The notes under the pieces: model-generated
Told to the model about the DNA's origin: nothing
Database searches by the model: none
What the model saw: only the letters and a program-made list of their open reading frames with translations
Shown: positions 44,395-54,934 of the stretch, piece after piece
Layout of the letters: each line of letters opens with the position of its first letter
How positions within the stretch are numbered: the stretch's first letter is position 1
Assembly: GCA_025998755.1 (NCBI GenBank)
Contig: AP024674.1
Coordinates: 620,001 to 684,000 of the forward strand
DNA: 64,000 nucleotides
Direction: 5' to 3'
Source of the DNA: Armatimonadota bacterium
GTDB lineage: Bacteria > Armatimonadota > UBA5829 > DSUL01
Translations under genes and position numbers: made by a program

Positions 44395-45487
44395 TGTCGC
44401 GCTCGGGGAGCGCAGCTATACCATCCAGATTCAGCCGGGTCTCCTGGAGCGCTCTGGAGACTTGCTCGCTGCGCTCTGCAGGTCGCCCCGCGTGGCGGTG
44501 GTGGCGCAGACACGTGTTTGGGACCGCTGGGGCGCGGTGCTGGAAGTCTCCCTTAAGCAAGCAGGACTTGCGCACTCCGTCCATCTGGTGCCAAACGGCG
44601 AGGGGGCCAAGCGGATGGCCTGGATCCAGCGTCTGTATGCCGCCTTCGCAGAGGCGGGAGTGGACCGGCAAAGCACTGTAGCCGCATTCGGAGGCGGGGC
44701 TGTGGGCGATCTGGCCGGTTTCGCCGCGGCCACTTGGCTCAGAGGAGTGGACTTCGTCCAGATCCCGACGACGCTCCTCGCCCAGGTGGATGCCAGCGTC
44801 GGTGGGAAGGTGGGCGTCAATCTGCCGTTTGGTAAGAACCTGGTGGGGGCGTTTTGGCAGCCCAGGGCAGTGCTGATAGACCCGCAGACGCTTCGCACGC
44901 TGCCCCGGCGCGAACTGATGAGCGGCTTGGCCGAGGTGATCAAATACGGCGTCATCCTGGACTCGGAGTTCTTCGAGTGGGTCAATCAAAATCGATCAGC
45001 CATCGTCTCACTTGATTCCGAGGCGTTGACTCACGCGATCCGGCGCTCCTGCGAGCTGAAGGCTTTCGTCGTCCAGTCCGATGAGAGGGAATCCGGGCTG
45101 AGGGCCATCCTGAATTACGGCCACACAATCGGTCACCTCATAGAGCGCGAGGCTGGATACGCGGGCATCCGTCACGGAGAGGCCGTCGCCATCGGGATGG
45201 TGCTGGCGGCGAGGCTCGCTGTTCGTCTGGGGATGCTGGAGGGGGGTGCTGCGGAGCGCATCCGGCAGACCATCCTCTCCTTCGGCCTGCCGGTATCAGT
45301 ACCCCGGAACCTGAATGCGGAAACAATGGTGTCCGGGCTCTCCCTCGACAAGAAGGCACGGGGAGGGCGGGCGCGTTTTGTTCTTCCCGAGTGCATCGGG
45401 CGCGTTGTGGTGACCGAAGCGGTCACGCCGGAGATGGTGCGGGAGGTCATCGTTGAAAGTCAGAAAGAGTCAGCAGGCCATAGCTGA
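44381..45487 (+). CDS. aroB: 3-dehydroquinate synthase
   Basis: The 368-residue NAD- and metal-dependent enzyme makes dehydroquinate from DAHP. Conserved blocks are FGGGAVGDLAGFAAATWLRG, QIPTTLLAQVDASVGGK, GLAEVIKYGVI and NYGHTIGHLIE (metal His). It overlaps aroK by 14 bases. The aroK-aroB pair directly after a pilMNOPQ set is a known proteobacterial arrangement. Confidence 0.96.
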   Translation: MPAVDVALGERSYTIQIQPGLLERSGDLLAALCRSPRVAVVAQTRVWDRWGAVLEVSLKQAGLAHSVHLVPNGEGAKRMAWIQRLYAAFAEAGVDRQSTVAAFGGGAVGDLAGFAAATWLRGVDFVQIPTTLLAQVDASVGGKVGVNLPFGKNLVGAFWQPRAVLIDPQTLRTLPRRELMSGLAEVIKYGVILDSEFFEWVNQNRSAIVSLDSEALTHAIRRSCELKAFVVQSDERESGLRAILNYGHTIGHLIEREAGYAGIRHGEAVAIGMVLAARLAVRLGMLEGGAAERIRQTILSFGLPVSVPRNLNAETMVSGLSLDKKARGGRARFVLPECIGRVVVTEAVTPEMVREVIVESQKESAGHS

Positions 45488-45695
45488 GACGCTTCCGGAT
45501 GCGCTGGCCGTGCTGTGGATGGCCGTGGCTCTTCTGGCCTGGGCGGGCGTGGTGGCGGGCAAGGATCTGCCCGAAGCGTTGTCTGCGGCGGCGGGAGTTT
45601 GTCTCGCATACGGATGGCTGCTCTGGCTGGGCATGGTGGCCGCCGGCATCATCTTAGGGGCCGTCCGCCTGCTGAACCGGGAGAGGAGCCGCTGA
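45453..45695 (+). CDS. Small membrane protein of unknown function
   Basis: The protein has 80 residues. The TTG start lies inside the aroB end (35-base overlap) with GGGAGG just upstream. There are two hydrophobic segments (about 15-36 and 43-70) and a basic end. Its stop overlaps the next start (TGATG), so translation is coupled to the pseudokinase. No family is recognised. Confidence 0.7.
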   Translation: MKVRKSQQAIAETLPDALAVLWMAVALLAWAGVVAGKDLPEALSAAAGVCLAYGWLLWLGMVAAGIILGAVRLLNRERSR

Positions 45696-47440
45696 TGCAG
45701 TCGTTGGTGGGTCAGGTCATCAACTTCCGGTACGAAGTACTGGAGAAGACGGGTGAAGGGGGGCTCTTTACCGTCTACCGCACCCGTGACAGGGTGATGA
45801 ACCGGTTGGCTGCCGTGAAGGTCCTCCGGCCGGATTATGCATCGGACCCGGAGATCTCCCAGCGCATTCTGGAGCGGGCGAAGGCGCTGGTGGCGCTCAG
45901 CCACCCAAATGTCACCCGGGTTTACGAAGCCGCCCGGACGGAGCATTGCGCATATGTTTGCGAGGAGCACGTCCGCGGCATTGACCTGAAAGAGCGCATT
46001 CGCCGTATCGCGCCCTTCACGGCAGCAGCTGCTGTGGATGTGGCCATCGCTGTGGCACAGGCTCTGGATTATCTGCACCGCAACGGGATCGTCCACGGGG
46101 ATCTCCGTCCGCACAAGGTGCTTGTCGGTCCGGAGGGAGAGATAAAGGTGACGGGCGCCGGCCTGGCGTTCGCGTTTGCGGATCAGGAGGAGAAGCGCAC
46201 CCTTGCGCTAATGCGTGCGGCTCATTACGCCGCGCCGGAGACGTTCGAAGGCCGTATGCCCGACGAGCGCTCCGACATCTATTCGCTGGGGATTATCCTA
46301 TTCGAGATGCTTGCGGGAATGGTGCCTTTCACCGGAGACACTCCCATCGCCGTGGCGACCCGCCACGCCCGGGATCCGGTTCCTTCAGTGCGGGATCAGA
46401 ATGCGGCAGTGCCGAGAGCCCTGGAAGGCATCATCCGAAACGCCCTGGCGAAGGATCCGGACGAGCGCTATCAGACCGCGCGTGAGATCCTGGCCGACCT
46501 CCGCAGTGTGCAAGATGCCTTGCGGTTGGGAAAACCGCTCAACTGGTCCCCGCTGGACCCGTCGCGTGCGGCTGCGGTGGTGGATGAGCCTGCGCCGCGC
46601 GAGGAGAGCCTCTGGAAGAGCTTTGCGAAAGCCGCCCTGCTGGTGGTCCTGGTGGCTGCGGTTGTGTTTGGCGGTTTCATGCTGCTGGTGAAGTCCTCTC
46701 CGCCCGACGTCAACGTGCCGGACGTCGTGGGCAAAGACCTGGAGGAGGCGCGCCGGATTCTGTCCGATACGGGGTTGACTCTGACGATCGCCCGGGAAGA
46801 TTTCAATGACCGCTACCCTGCGGGAGCCATCTACTTTCAGGAGCCGCAGGCGGGTCAGCCGGTCAAGAAGAACGCAATCGTAGAGGTATACGTCAGCAAG
46901 GGCAGCAGGAACGTCCGGGTGCCATCCGTGGTTGGAATGAGCGAAGAGAAGGCCCGGGAGATTCTGAACGAAGAAGGGCTGGTGGTGGGGGAGGTCAAGT
47001 ATGATTACTCCTCGTCCATCCCTGCGGGAGATGTGATGCGGCAGGATCCCAGGCCGGGATTGAGTGTCGCCCGTGAGGCAGCGAAAGTGGATCTCACCGT
47101 AAGTCTGGGCCCGCCGCCGGGCCGCCCGGCAGTGCCTCCTCCGCCGGTTGAGGAGACGGCCCCGGATGCGCCCTCCATTACGCCGAGCGAGACTCCGGCG
47201 GCTCCTGCATCGCCCGAGAAGCCCGTAGTGACCCGGCAGCTCAGGATCCGTTTTTCCGTGCCGGAAGGGCCCTCCGTCCGTGTGCAGATCGTGGTGAAGG
47301 ACGATACAGGCGAGTGGGTAGCAGTGGATGACGTGTACCGGGGCGGGTCGCCGGTCTCGGCCACGTTCACCGTGACCGGCAAGTCTGCGGAGATCCGCAC
47401 ACTGATAAACGGCAGGGAGGTGGACAGGCAGGTGCGATGA
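45695..47440 (+). CDS. PASTA-domain Ser/Thr protein kinase homolog, probable pseudokinase
   Basis: The protein has 581 residues. A PknB/PrkC-type kinase domain covers 10-275, a membrane helix 311-332, two PASTA domains about 338-405 and 406-473, and an extracytoplasmic tail follows a Pro-rich linker. Key residues are altered. The ATP Lys42 is present, but HRDLKPxN is H-G-D-L-R-P-H-K (134-141), which loses the magnesium-binding Asn. DFG is G-A-G (154-156), which loses the metal Asp. Catalysis is therefore doubtful. PASTA domains bind muropeptides or peptidoglycan, so it may act as a cell-wall sensor or scaffold. Linkage to rpe recalls the prkC-rsgA-rpe order of Firmicutes. Confidence 0.88.
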   Translation: MQSLVGQVINFRYEVLEKTGEGGLFTVYRTRDRVMNRLAAVKVLRPDYASDPEISQRILERAKALVALSHPNVTRVYEAARTEHCAYVCEEHVRGIDLKERIRRIAPFTAAAAVDVAIAVAQALDYLHRNGIVHGDLRPHKVLVGPEGEIKVTGAGLAFAFADQEEKRTLALMRAAHYAAPETFEGRMPDERSDIYSLGIILFEMLAGMVPFTGDTPIAVATRHARDPVPSVRDQNAAVPRALEGIIRNALAKDPDERYQTAREILADLRSVQDALRLGKPLNWSPLDPSRAAAVVDEPAPREESLWKSFAKAALLVVLVAAVVFGGFMLLVKSSPPDVNVPDVVGKDLEEARRILSDTGLTLTIAREDFNDRYPAGAIYFQEPQAGQPVKKNAIVEVYVSKGSRNVRVPSVVGMSEEKAREILNEEGLVVGEVKYDYSSSIPAGDVMRQDPRPGLSVAREAAKVDLTVSLGPPPGRPAVPPPPVEETAPDAPSITPSETPAAPASPEKPVVTRQLRIRFSVPEGPSVRVQIVVKDDTGEWVAVDDVYRGGSPVSATFTVTGKSAEIRTLINGREVDRQVR

Positions 47441-48126
47441 ACGTAAGGATTGCTCCGTCTCTGCTTTCTGCGGACTTTTCGCGGTTGGGAGAGCACGCGC
47501 TGGAGGCGGTCCGGGCGGGTGCGCAGTGGCTGCACTTCGATATAATGGACGGCCGCTTTGTCCCAAACATTACGTTCGGGCCGATGGTGGTGTCGGCGTT
47601 GCGTCCTCTCACGGATGTTGGGTTCGATACCCACCTCATGATCGTGGAGCCGGAAAGGTATGTCCGTCAGTTCGCGGAGGCGGGCTCAGACCGTATCCTG
47701 GTCCATCCGGAGGTTTGCCCGCATCTGCACAGGGTTCTGCAGCAGATCCGCGATCTGGGCAAGTCTCCGGGAGTTGCCCTGAACCCCTCCACTCCGCTGG
47801 AGAGCATCGAATATGTGCTGGATATGCTGGATTCCATTCTTATCATGACCGTCAACCCGGGGTTTGGCGGGCAGAGCTTCATCAATTCGATGCTCCCCAA
47901 GATCCGCCGGGCGGCCGCGATGATTGAAGAGAGCGGCCGCGCGATAGACCTTGCGGTGGATGGTGGGGTGGCGGAAGACACGATCGCTTCAGTTGTGAAG
48001 GCCGGCGCGCGGTTCCTGGTGGCGGGATCCAGTGTCTTCGGCGGTAATGGAACGGTAGAGGAGAACATGGAGCGGCTCACGCGCAGCATTGCTCTGACTG
48101 CCGGTGATCCCCTGGAGATGTGCTAA
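47437..48126 (+). CDS. rpe: Ribulose-phosphate 3-epimerase
   Basis: The 229-residue TIM barrel interconverts ribulose-5-phosphate and xylulose-5-phosphate. Signatures are IAPSLLSADF, LHFDIMDGRFVPNITFG, MTVNPGFGGQSF and VDGGV. The start overlaps the pseudokinase stop by 4 bases (ATGA). It supplies pentose phosphates, including the ribulose-5-phosphate used by the ribBA product downstream. Confidence 0.96.
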   Translation: MNVRIAPSLLSADFSRLGEHALEAVRAGAQWLHFDIMDGRFVPNITFGPMVVSALRPLTDVGFDTHLMIVEPERYVRQFAEAGSDRILVHPEVCPHLHRVLQQIRDLGKSPGVALNPSTPLESIEYVLDMLDSILIMTVNPGFGGQSFINSMLPKIRRAAAMIEESGRAIDLAVDGGVAEDTIASVVKAGARFLVAGSSVFGGNGTVEENMERLTRSIALTAGDPLEMC

Positions 48127-48482
48127 TGACAGGGGCGCGTGTGGCGCTGCTCGTCTTCTTCTTTGCCATCATCACTTTGATGATGCTAGAGACGGCACGC
48201 CGCCGCAGGCTGTCCTCTCTGGTCCCCGTAGGGCAGTACCGGCTGCGGATGTTCATTGCCACGCTTTTTCTGCTTGAGATCAGCATGATGCTGATCGCAT
48301 CGTTCTGGTTCTCATCGATGGAGCCTCTCTCTCAGGTGCTTTTCCTGGCGGTCTGCATTCTGATCGCCCTCATCATCGTGGTGGCGGCGGTATTTGACCT
48401 CCGGCTGGTAATGGTGAACTACCTCATCGAGCGCCGGAACATCTTCCGCTCCGATGCGGTGAGGCGCAGGGATGGCAGATAG
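48126..48482 (+). CDS. Small membrane protein of unknown function
   Basis: The protein has 118 residues from an ATG overlapping the rpe stop (TAATG). Three hydrophobic segments (about 8-22, 43-62 and 70-95) and a basic C-terminus indicate an inner-membrane protein. Its end overlaps ribD by 11 bases, so it is embedded in the operon. No family is recognised. Confidence 0.72.
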   Translation: MTGARVALLVFFFAIITLMMLETARRRRLSSLVPVGQYRLRMFIATLFLLEISMMLIASFWFSSMEPLSQVLFLAVCILIALIIVVAAVFDLRLVMVNYLIERRNIFRSDAVRRRDGR

Positions 48483-49578
48483 CCGTCCGGATCCCGCAGA
48501 CAGTCGCTGGATGCGCCGCGCCCTTGCTCTGGCACGTCGTGCGCGACCCAGCCCCAATCCTCGTGTCGGAGCGGTGATCGTCCGAGACGGGGAGGTCGTG
48601 GGGGAAGGTTGGCACGTTGCAGCGGGCCAGCCGCATGCCGAGATCAATGCGCTCACTCAGGCAGGCGATGCGGCTCGCGGTGCCACGATGTACGTTACCC
48701 TGGAGCCGTGTTGTCACACCGGTCGCACGGGGCCGTGCGCACAGGCGGTGATCGATGCGGGTATCTCGCGTGTGGTGGCCGGGTGTGCGGATCCGAACCC
48801 TGCGGTTGCCGGGGGCGGGCTGCGGCGTTTGGAGGGTGCAGGGATTGCGGTGGCCTGCGGCGTTGAGGAGGAAGCCGCCAGGGAACTCATTGCGGGTCAC
48901 GAACGATTCTTCCGCTCCAGGCTCCCCTATGTTGTCTGGAAGTACGCCATGACGCTGGACGGACGCATTGCTACCGCGCAGGGACTCTCCCGCTGGATCT
49001 CTGGAGAAGCCTCACGCCGCTTCGTCCACCGGATGCGCAGGGAGAGTGACGCCATTCTGGTAGGGATCGGCACCGTCCTGGCGGACGACCCGCTCTTAAC
49101 CGCGCGTCATGCGGGCTCGTTCCCGCAACCATACCGAGTGGTGGCCGACAGTCGGGCGCGCACGCCGCTGAGTGCCCGGCTTCTCGTTCCGGGAGACGGC
49201 AGGGTCATCATCCTGACTGCGGAGGATGCGCTGCAGGACCGCGTGGAAGCTCTAAAGTCCGCCGGGGCGCACGTCATCTGCGCCGGACAGGGACGCGTGG
49301 ATCTTACCCGGGCTCTGCGGAGTCTGGCGGAGGATTACGGGGTGCGGAGCGTTCTTCTGGAGGGCGGTCCGGCGCTGGCAGCCTCGATGGTGCGGGATGG
49401 CCTCGTCTGCGAGATTGTCTGCTTCGTAGCGGGCAAACTTTTCGGCGAAGGACTGGGTCCTCTGGGTGACATCGGAGTCGTCAGCCCGGATGAGGCCGTT
49501 CAGCCGCGCATCCGCCGGATCCGCCGCTTCGGCGCGGATGTGGCCATCTTCGCAAAGCTGGACACCGCTTGTGTATAA
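48472..49578 (+). CDS. ribD: Bifunctional riboflavin deaminase/reductase
   Basis: The protein has 368 residues. The N-terminal zinc deaminase has PHAEINAL and PCCHTGRTGPC. The C-terminal reductase domain has VVWKYAMTLDGRIAT and LLEGGPALAASM. It performs the second and third steps of riboflavin synthesis. The order ribD-ribE-ribBA-ribH is the classical one. No FMN riboswitch is seen upstream; the gene is embedded in the aro-rpe run. Confidence 0.96.
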   Translation: MADSRPDPADSRWMRRALALARRARPSPNPRVGAVIVRDGEVVGEGWHVAAGQPHAEINALTQAGDAARGATMYVTLEPCCHTGRTGPCAQAVIDAGISRVVAGCADPNPAVAGGGLRRLEGAGIAVACGVEEEAARELIAGHERFFRSRLPYVVWKYAMTLDGRIATAQGLSRWISGEASRRFVHRMRRESDAILVGIGTVLADDPLLTARHAGSFPQPYRVVADSRARTPLSARLLVPGDGRVIILTAEDALQDRVEALKSAGAHVICAGQGRVDLTRALRSLAEDYGVRSVLLEGGPALAASMVRDGLVCEIVCFVAGKLFGEGLGPLGDIGVVSPDEAVQPRIRRIRRFGADVAIFAKLDTACV

Positions 49579-49579
49579 T
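49574..49579 (+). promoter_or_regulatory. Possible internal promoter before ribE
   Basis: A perfect TATAAT at 49574-49579 overlaps the ribD stop, with only a poor -35. It might give ribE-ribBA-ribH extra expression. Confidence 0.3.
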
Positions 49580-49627
49580 CGATTCCAGGAGGCTGTTCTG
49601 TCTTCCCGTTAGGAGCCAGTTCATCCG

Positions 49628-50266
49628 GTGTTCACCGGCATCATCGTTGACGTGGGAACCGTGACGTCCGTCCGGAGCGCACCTTACGGGGTGCGTCTTT
49701 CGGTGCGGGCCACTCGCGACCTGTCTGTGAGGCAGTCCGACAGCGTCAGCGTCAACGGTGTTTGTCTCACGGCGACGGCTGTGGAGGGGGCGTTGTTGCA
49801 TTTTGATTGCGTTCGCGAGACGCTCCAGCGATCCACTCTCCGCAAAGCCGCTCCGGGAGACCGCGTGAACCTGGAGCCGGCCTTGAAGGTGGGGGATCCC
49901 CTGGGCGGGCATTTCGTTCTGGGGCACGTGGATGCCACGGGCCTGGTAGGTAGTGTGGCTGCGGGTCCGGAGGATCGCACGGTAACGGTCAAGGCCGCGC
50001 GCGACTTTATGCGTTTCATCGTGGAGAAGGGCTCCGTCGCCCTTGACGGCATCAGCCTGACAGTGGCGGAAGTGGGGGAAGATTGGTTCAGTGTGAAAGT
50101 CGTCCCATATACGTGGGAGGCCACGAATTTGGCTTCCCGCAGACCGGGAGACGAGGTTAATCTGGAGGCGGACATCCTGGGCAAGTATGTTTTTCGCCTC
50201 ATGCAAGAGGGGCGTTCTTCGGCGGGAGTGACACTGGAGAGCCTGCGTAAGGCGGGATTCGCATGA
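49628..50266 (+). CDS. ribE: Riboflavin synthase, alpha chain
   Basis: The protein has 212 residues and a GTG start giving the canonical MFTGII beginning, with AGGAG upstream. Two lumazine-binding repeats are seen: residues 1-97 with VNGVCLTA, and 98-195 with LDGISLTV. It dismutates two lumazines to riboflavin. Also named ribC in some species. Confidence 0.95.
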   Translation: MFTGIIVDVGTVTSVRSAPYGVRLSVRATRDLSVRQSDSVSVNGVCLTATAVEGALLHFDCVRETLQRSTLRKAAPGDRVNLEPALKVGDPLGGHFVLGHVDATGLVGSVAAGPEDRTVTVKAARDFMRFIVEKGSVALDGISLTVAEVGEDWFSVKVVPYTWEATNLASRRPGDEVNLEADILGKYVFRLMQEGRSSAGVTLESLRKAGFA

Positions 50267-50293
50267 GGCGAGCGCCCGGAATCGGACCTGTGA

Positions 50294-51592
50294 ATGCCTG
50301 ATACCGAGACACAGATCTTCTGCAGCATTGAAGAGGCGCTTGAAGAGCTCCGGCAGGGCCGGATGCTCATCGTGGTGGATGACGAGGACCGCGAAAACGA
50401 GGGCGACTTCGTCATGGCTGCGGAGCATATTACCCCTGAGGCGGTGAACTTCATGGCGAAGCACGGCCGGGGGCTGATCTGCGTTCCCACAACGGCCGAC
50501 CGGCTGCGGGAGCTGGGACTCGGCATGATGGTCGAGGACAATACCTCGAAACTGGGCACACAGTTTGCCGTCTCTGTGGACGCCAGGCGCGGCACCACGA
50601 CGGGCATATCGGCGTTTGACCGGGCTGTCACCATCCGGCTTTTCGCTGACCCGGATGCCCGCCCGGAAGACTTCTGTGTTCCTGGGCATATCTTTCCTCT
50701 CCGGGCGGAGGAGGGTGGGGTGCTGGTGCGCGCTGGACATACGGAGGCCGTAGTGGATATGCTCCGGCTGGCCGGACTGACTCAGGCGGGAGTGCTGTGC
50801 GAGATCCTCAGTGAAGACGGTGGGATGGCGCGGGTGCCGGAGCTTGCGGAGATCGCGCGGCGGCACGGCCTCAAGATGACCACTGTGGCCAGCCTCATCC
50901 GCTACCGCCGCCTCAAAGAGAAGCTGGTCCGCCGGGTGGCCACCGCACACCTTCCCACGCAATGGGGACACTTCATCGCGCATGCCTACGAGGCGGACAT
51001 CGAGGCGAATCCGTATATCGCTCTGGTGATGGGCGATGTAACGAGCGAGGAGCCCGTCCTTGTCCGCATCCACTCCGGCTGTCTGACGGGCGATGCCCTG
51101 CGTTCCCTGCGCTGTGATTGCGGGGATCAACTGGACCTTGCAATGCGGCGCATCGCGGAGGAGGGGCGGGGTGTGCTGCTTTATATTCAGCAGGAGGGGC
51201 GCGGCATCGGGCTGGTCAACAAGCTGAAGGCATACGTGCTCCAGGACCACGGCGCGGATACCGTGGAGGCAAACGAGCTGCTGGGATTTCCGGCGGACAT
51301 CCGGGACTATTCCCTGGGCGCGCAGGTGCTGGAGGATCTGGGACTACGCCGCATAAGGCTGATGACCAACAATCCGGCCAAGTTCGCCGCGCTTGAGGGA
51401 TACGACCTGGAGATCGTGGAGCGCGTGCCACTCATTGCAGGCGAGCGTCCGGAGAGCAGGCGGTATCTGCAGACCAAGCGCACCAAACTGGGGCACCTGC
51501 TGTCGGAGGAGTGCTCCTGCTCAGGTGCTGAGGAGGAAAAAGTCTCCGGAGACAGCGTGGTACGGGACGAGGAGAAGACGTCCATTGGCTGA
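50294..51592 (+). CDS. ribBA: DHBP synthase / GTP cyclohydrolase II fusion
   Basis: The protein has 432 residues. The N-terminal RibB domain has [13 protein letters not shown] and [10 protein letters not shown]. The C-terminal RibA domain has zinc cysteines in [20 protein letters not shown], then QEGRGIGL. It makes the two precursors of lumazine from ribulose-5-phosphate and GTP. The C-terminal 35 residues are an acidic extension overlapping the ribH start. Confidence 0.96.
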   Translation: MPDTETQIFCSIEEALEELRQGRMLIVVDDEDRENEGDFVMAAEHITPEAVNFMAKHGRGLICVPTTADRLRELGLGMMVEDNTSKLGTQFAVSVDARRGTTTGISAFDRAVTIRLFADPDARPEDFCVPGHIFPLRAEEGGVLVRAGHTEAVVDMLRLAGLTQAGVLCEILSEDGGMARVPELAEIARRHGLKMTTVASLIRYRRLKEKLVRRVATAHLPTQWGHFIAHAYEADIEANPYIALVMGDVTSEEPVLVRIHSGCLTGDALRSLRCDCGDQLDLAMRRIAEEGRGVLLYIQQEGRGIGLVNKLKAYVLQDHGADTVEANELLGFPADIRDYSLGAQVLEDLGLRRIRLMTNNPAKFAALEGYDLEIVERVPLIAGERPESRRYLQTKRTKLGHLLSEECSCSGAEEEKVSGDSVVRDEEKTSIG

Positions 51593-52049
51593 GATCATCG
51601 AAGGAAGGCTTAATGCGGGCGGGATGCGGTTCGGCATCGTCGCCAGCAGATTCAACGAGTTCATCACGGGCAGGCTTCTGGAGGGAGCGCTGGATGCGCT
51701 CCGCCGGCACGGAGCCGCGGATGAGGGCATCACTATCGCGTGGGTGCCGGGCTCCTATGAGATTCCGCTTGCCGCGCGCAAAATGGCGGCGCGGGACGTG
51801 GATGCCGTCATATGCCTGGGGGCGCTGATTCGCGGCAGCACACCGCACTTTGACTACATCGCCGCCGAAGTGTCCAAGGGGATCGCTCTCGTGGGGCTTG
51901 AGACCGGAAAGCCGGTCATTTTTGGGGTTCTGACGTGCGACACCATCGAACAGGCCGTCGAACGGGCCGGCACGAAAGCCGGCAACAAGGGCGCGGACGC
52001 CGCCGTCGCGGCTATCGAAATGGTGGATCTGCTGAGACAGTTGGGTTGA
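51585..52049 (+). CDS. ribH: 6,7-dimethyl-8-ribityllumazine synthase
   Basis: The protein has 154 residues. The TTG at 51585 is chosen for its GAGGAG site and because the family core ([20 protein letters not shown]) follows directly. [28 protein letters not shown] and [11 protein letters not shown] are conserved. It forms the lumazine synthase capsid or pentamer. It overlaps ribBA by 8 bases. Confidence 0.95.
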   Translation: MAEIIEGRLNAGGMRFGIVASRFNEFITGRLLEGALDALRRHGAADEGITIAWVPGSYEIPLAARKMAARDVDAVICLGALIRGSTPHFDYIAAEVSKGIALVGLETGKPVIFGVLTCDTIEQAVERAGTKAGNKGADAAVAAIEMVDLLRQLG

Positions 52050-52062
52050 GGAGCTGACGGGC

Positions 52063-53257
<1,195 letters not shown>

Positions 53258-53286
<29 letters not shown>

Positions 53287-53734
53287 CGCTGGCTTCCACC
53301 AGCCGCCATTCCCGGACGGGGTAGATCAGGAGCCGGCGATGATCCTCGCGTTGGAAACGGAGTGTAGCGGAGGTCTCGAAGTCCGTCGCCGTGCCTCCCT
53401 GGCTGCGGAGCCGGACGCGGGCGCGAACCTCTGCGCTGGCGGAGTCTCCGGTGACGCGGATGGAGGCTACTTCCAGATCTGTGCGGATCTCGTGGATGTC
53501 GCGGAATGCCTGTAGTAGCAGAAGCCGGATCTCCTTCTTGGTGCCGCCCTCTCCCCGATAGTCTTCGGACAGAATGGAGAGAGCCAGCCCCAGATTTTTG
53601 GTGCTGGCGGCCGTACGCGCCCGCTCCAGCAACTCCCGGATCTGCTCTTCGTCTGTGCCGCGGGGGCGAGTGGCGAACCAGCCGGCGGCAAGAGCCGCTG
53701 CTAGGATGGCCGCTACGATGAGAGTCCTCAACAC
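53258..53734 (-). CDS. Membrane-anchored small protein, NTF2-like fold suspected
   Basis: The protein has 158 residues from a GTG with an ideal AAGGAGG site, which decides it over an ATG at 53875. One membrane helix (about 5-23) is followed by a helix-rich start (EEQIRELLERARTAA) and beta strands typical of the NTF2/SnoaL-like fold. No catalytic residues are identified. It diverges from the Clp1-like gene and converges on htrA. Confidence 0.7.
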
Positions 53735-53818
53735 GGGACGTGTCCTCCTTCCGCTTGAGACCGGCGCTATTGTGCGCCTGTGGTCCTGCCTGCGGCAACC
53801 CCGGGGCGAGGCGACTGG

Positions 53819-54934
53819 ATGACCGGTTCTCTTCCGGAGGGGTGGCGCAGGACGATCGAGGAGCTCCGGCAGCAAGGCGGGACAATCCTTGTCCTCGGGG
53901 CCGTGGACGTCGGCAAGACGTCTTTCTGTCTGGCGCTAAGCCTGGCGGCGGTCCTGAGGGGATTGCGGTGCGGCGTGGTGGATGCGGACACCGGTCAATC
54001 GGAGATCGGGCCTCCCACCACGGTGGGGTGCGGCGTGGTTGAGGGGACACCATCTTCCCTGTCTCAGTTGGATCCGCTGAGCCTCTTTTTCGTGGGAAGC
54101 ACGTCTCCGCCCGGACATCTCACGCCGCTCGTCGTCGGAGTGCGGCGTATGGCCGATCGCCTCCGCTCGGAAGGATGCGATTTGACCGTGGTGGATCTCC
54201 CCGGCTTCGTGCAGGGACCGGCCGCCAGGGTGATGGTGGAAGGCGTCATTTCCGCCCTGCGTCCTACAGTCGTTGTTGCCATTCAGGCCCGCGACGAGCT
54301 GGCCCCCCTGCTGGCGGGCGCGCGGGGAATGGATGCTCCTCGGCTGGTGACCCTGGAGCCTGCACCGATGGCCCGCCGGCGCAGCCCCGAGGAGCGCGCC
54401 ACTCGGCGCCGCCTGAAGTTTGCGGAATACTTTGGAAAGTCCAACGTTCTGGCTTTGGACCTGCGCTCATGCGCGCTGGCTGGCTCCAGTCCCTTCGGGG
54501 GGGGGCCCCTGAGGCCGAACCTGCGCCGCTTCATCGAGCGCCGCTCTTCCGCGGAGGTATTGTATGCGGAGCAAGGTGGGGGGAGGATCGTGATTATTAC
54601 AAAGATGCCTTTGGATGGCGCGGCCCGGGCCCGCATTGAGGAGGGCTTGAACGGGCTGGACGTGGTGGCCATCCCGGCGGGCTGGCTTCAAAACCGGCTG
54701 GTGGGCTTGGTAGATGGGACGGGAGAGCATCTGGCGATAGGTATTCTCGAACAGGTGGACCTTTCGACTCTGAAGGCATCGGTTCGCGCGCCGCTGCACA
54801 GCCCTTCCAGCATCAGGCAGGTGATTTTCGGGTCGCTGTGCGTCCGGGCAGATGGGACTGAGCTGGGACCGGCCGGGCAGGCCGAGCTTCGCCTTTTCGA
54901 CAACGGGCCGAGGGAACCAGGGACTGCCCGATGA
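53819..54934 (+). CDS. Clp1/Grc3-family polynucleotide 5'-hydroxyl kinase-like P-loop protein
   Basis: The protein has 371 residues. Walker A is GAVDVGKTS (27-35). The family signature VDADTGQSEIGPPTTVG at 54-70 and a Walker-B-like VVDLPGFVQG follow. In eukaryotes and archaea this family phosphorylates RNA 5'-OH ends (Clp1, Nol9/Grc3). Bacterial members are rare and mostly uncharacterised, so the substrate is unknown. A C-terminal beta-rich domain (about 230-371) matches the extra domain of the family in position. The ATG at 53819 is preferred; one at 53780 is possible. It overlaps the next gene by 4 bases. Confidence 0.83.
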   Translation: MTGSLPEGWRRTIEELRQQGGTILVLGAVDVGKTSFCLALSLAAVLRGLRCGVVDADTGQSEIGPPTTVGCGVVEGTPSSLSQLDPLSLFFVGSTSPPGHLTPLVVGVRRMADRLRSEGCDLTVVDLPGFVQGPAARVMVEGVISALRPTVVVAIQARDELAPLLAGARGMDAPRLVTLEPAPMARRRSPEERATRRRLKFAEYFGKSNVLALDLRSCALAGSSPFGGGPLRPNLRRFIERRSSAEVLYAEQGGGRIVIITKMPLDGAARARIEEGLNGLDVVAIPAGWLQNRLVGLVDGTGEHLAIGILEQVDLSTLKASVRAPLHSPSSIRQVIFGSLCVRADGTELGPAGQAELRLFDNGPREPGTAR

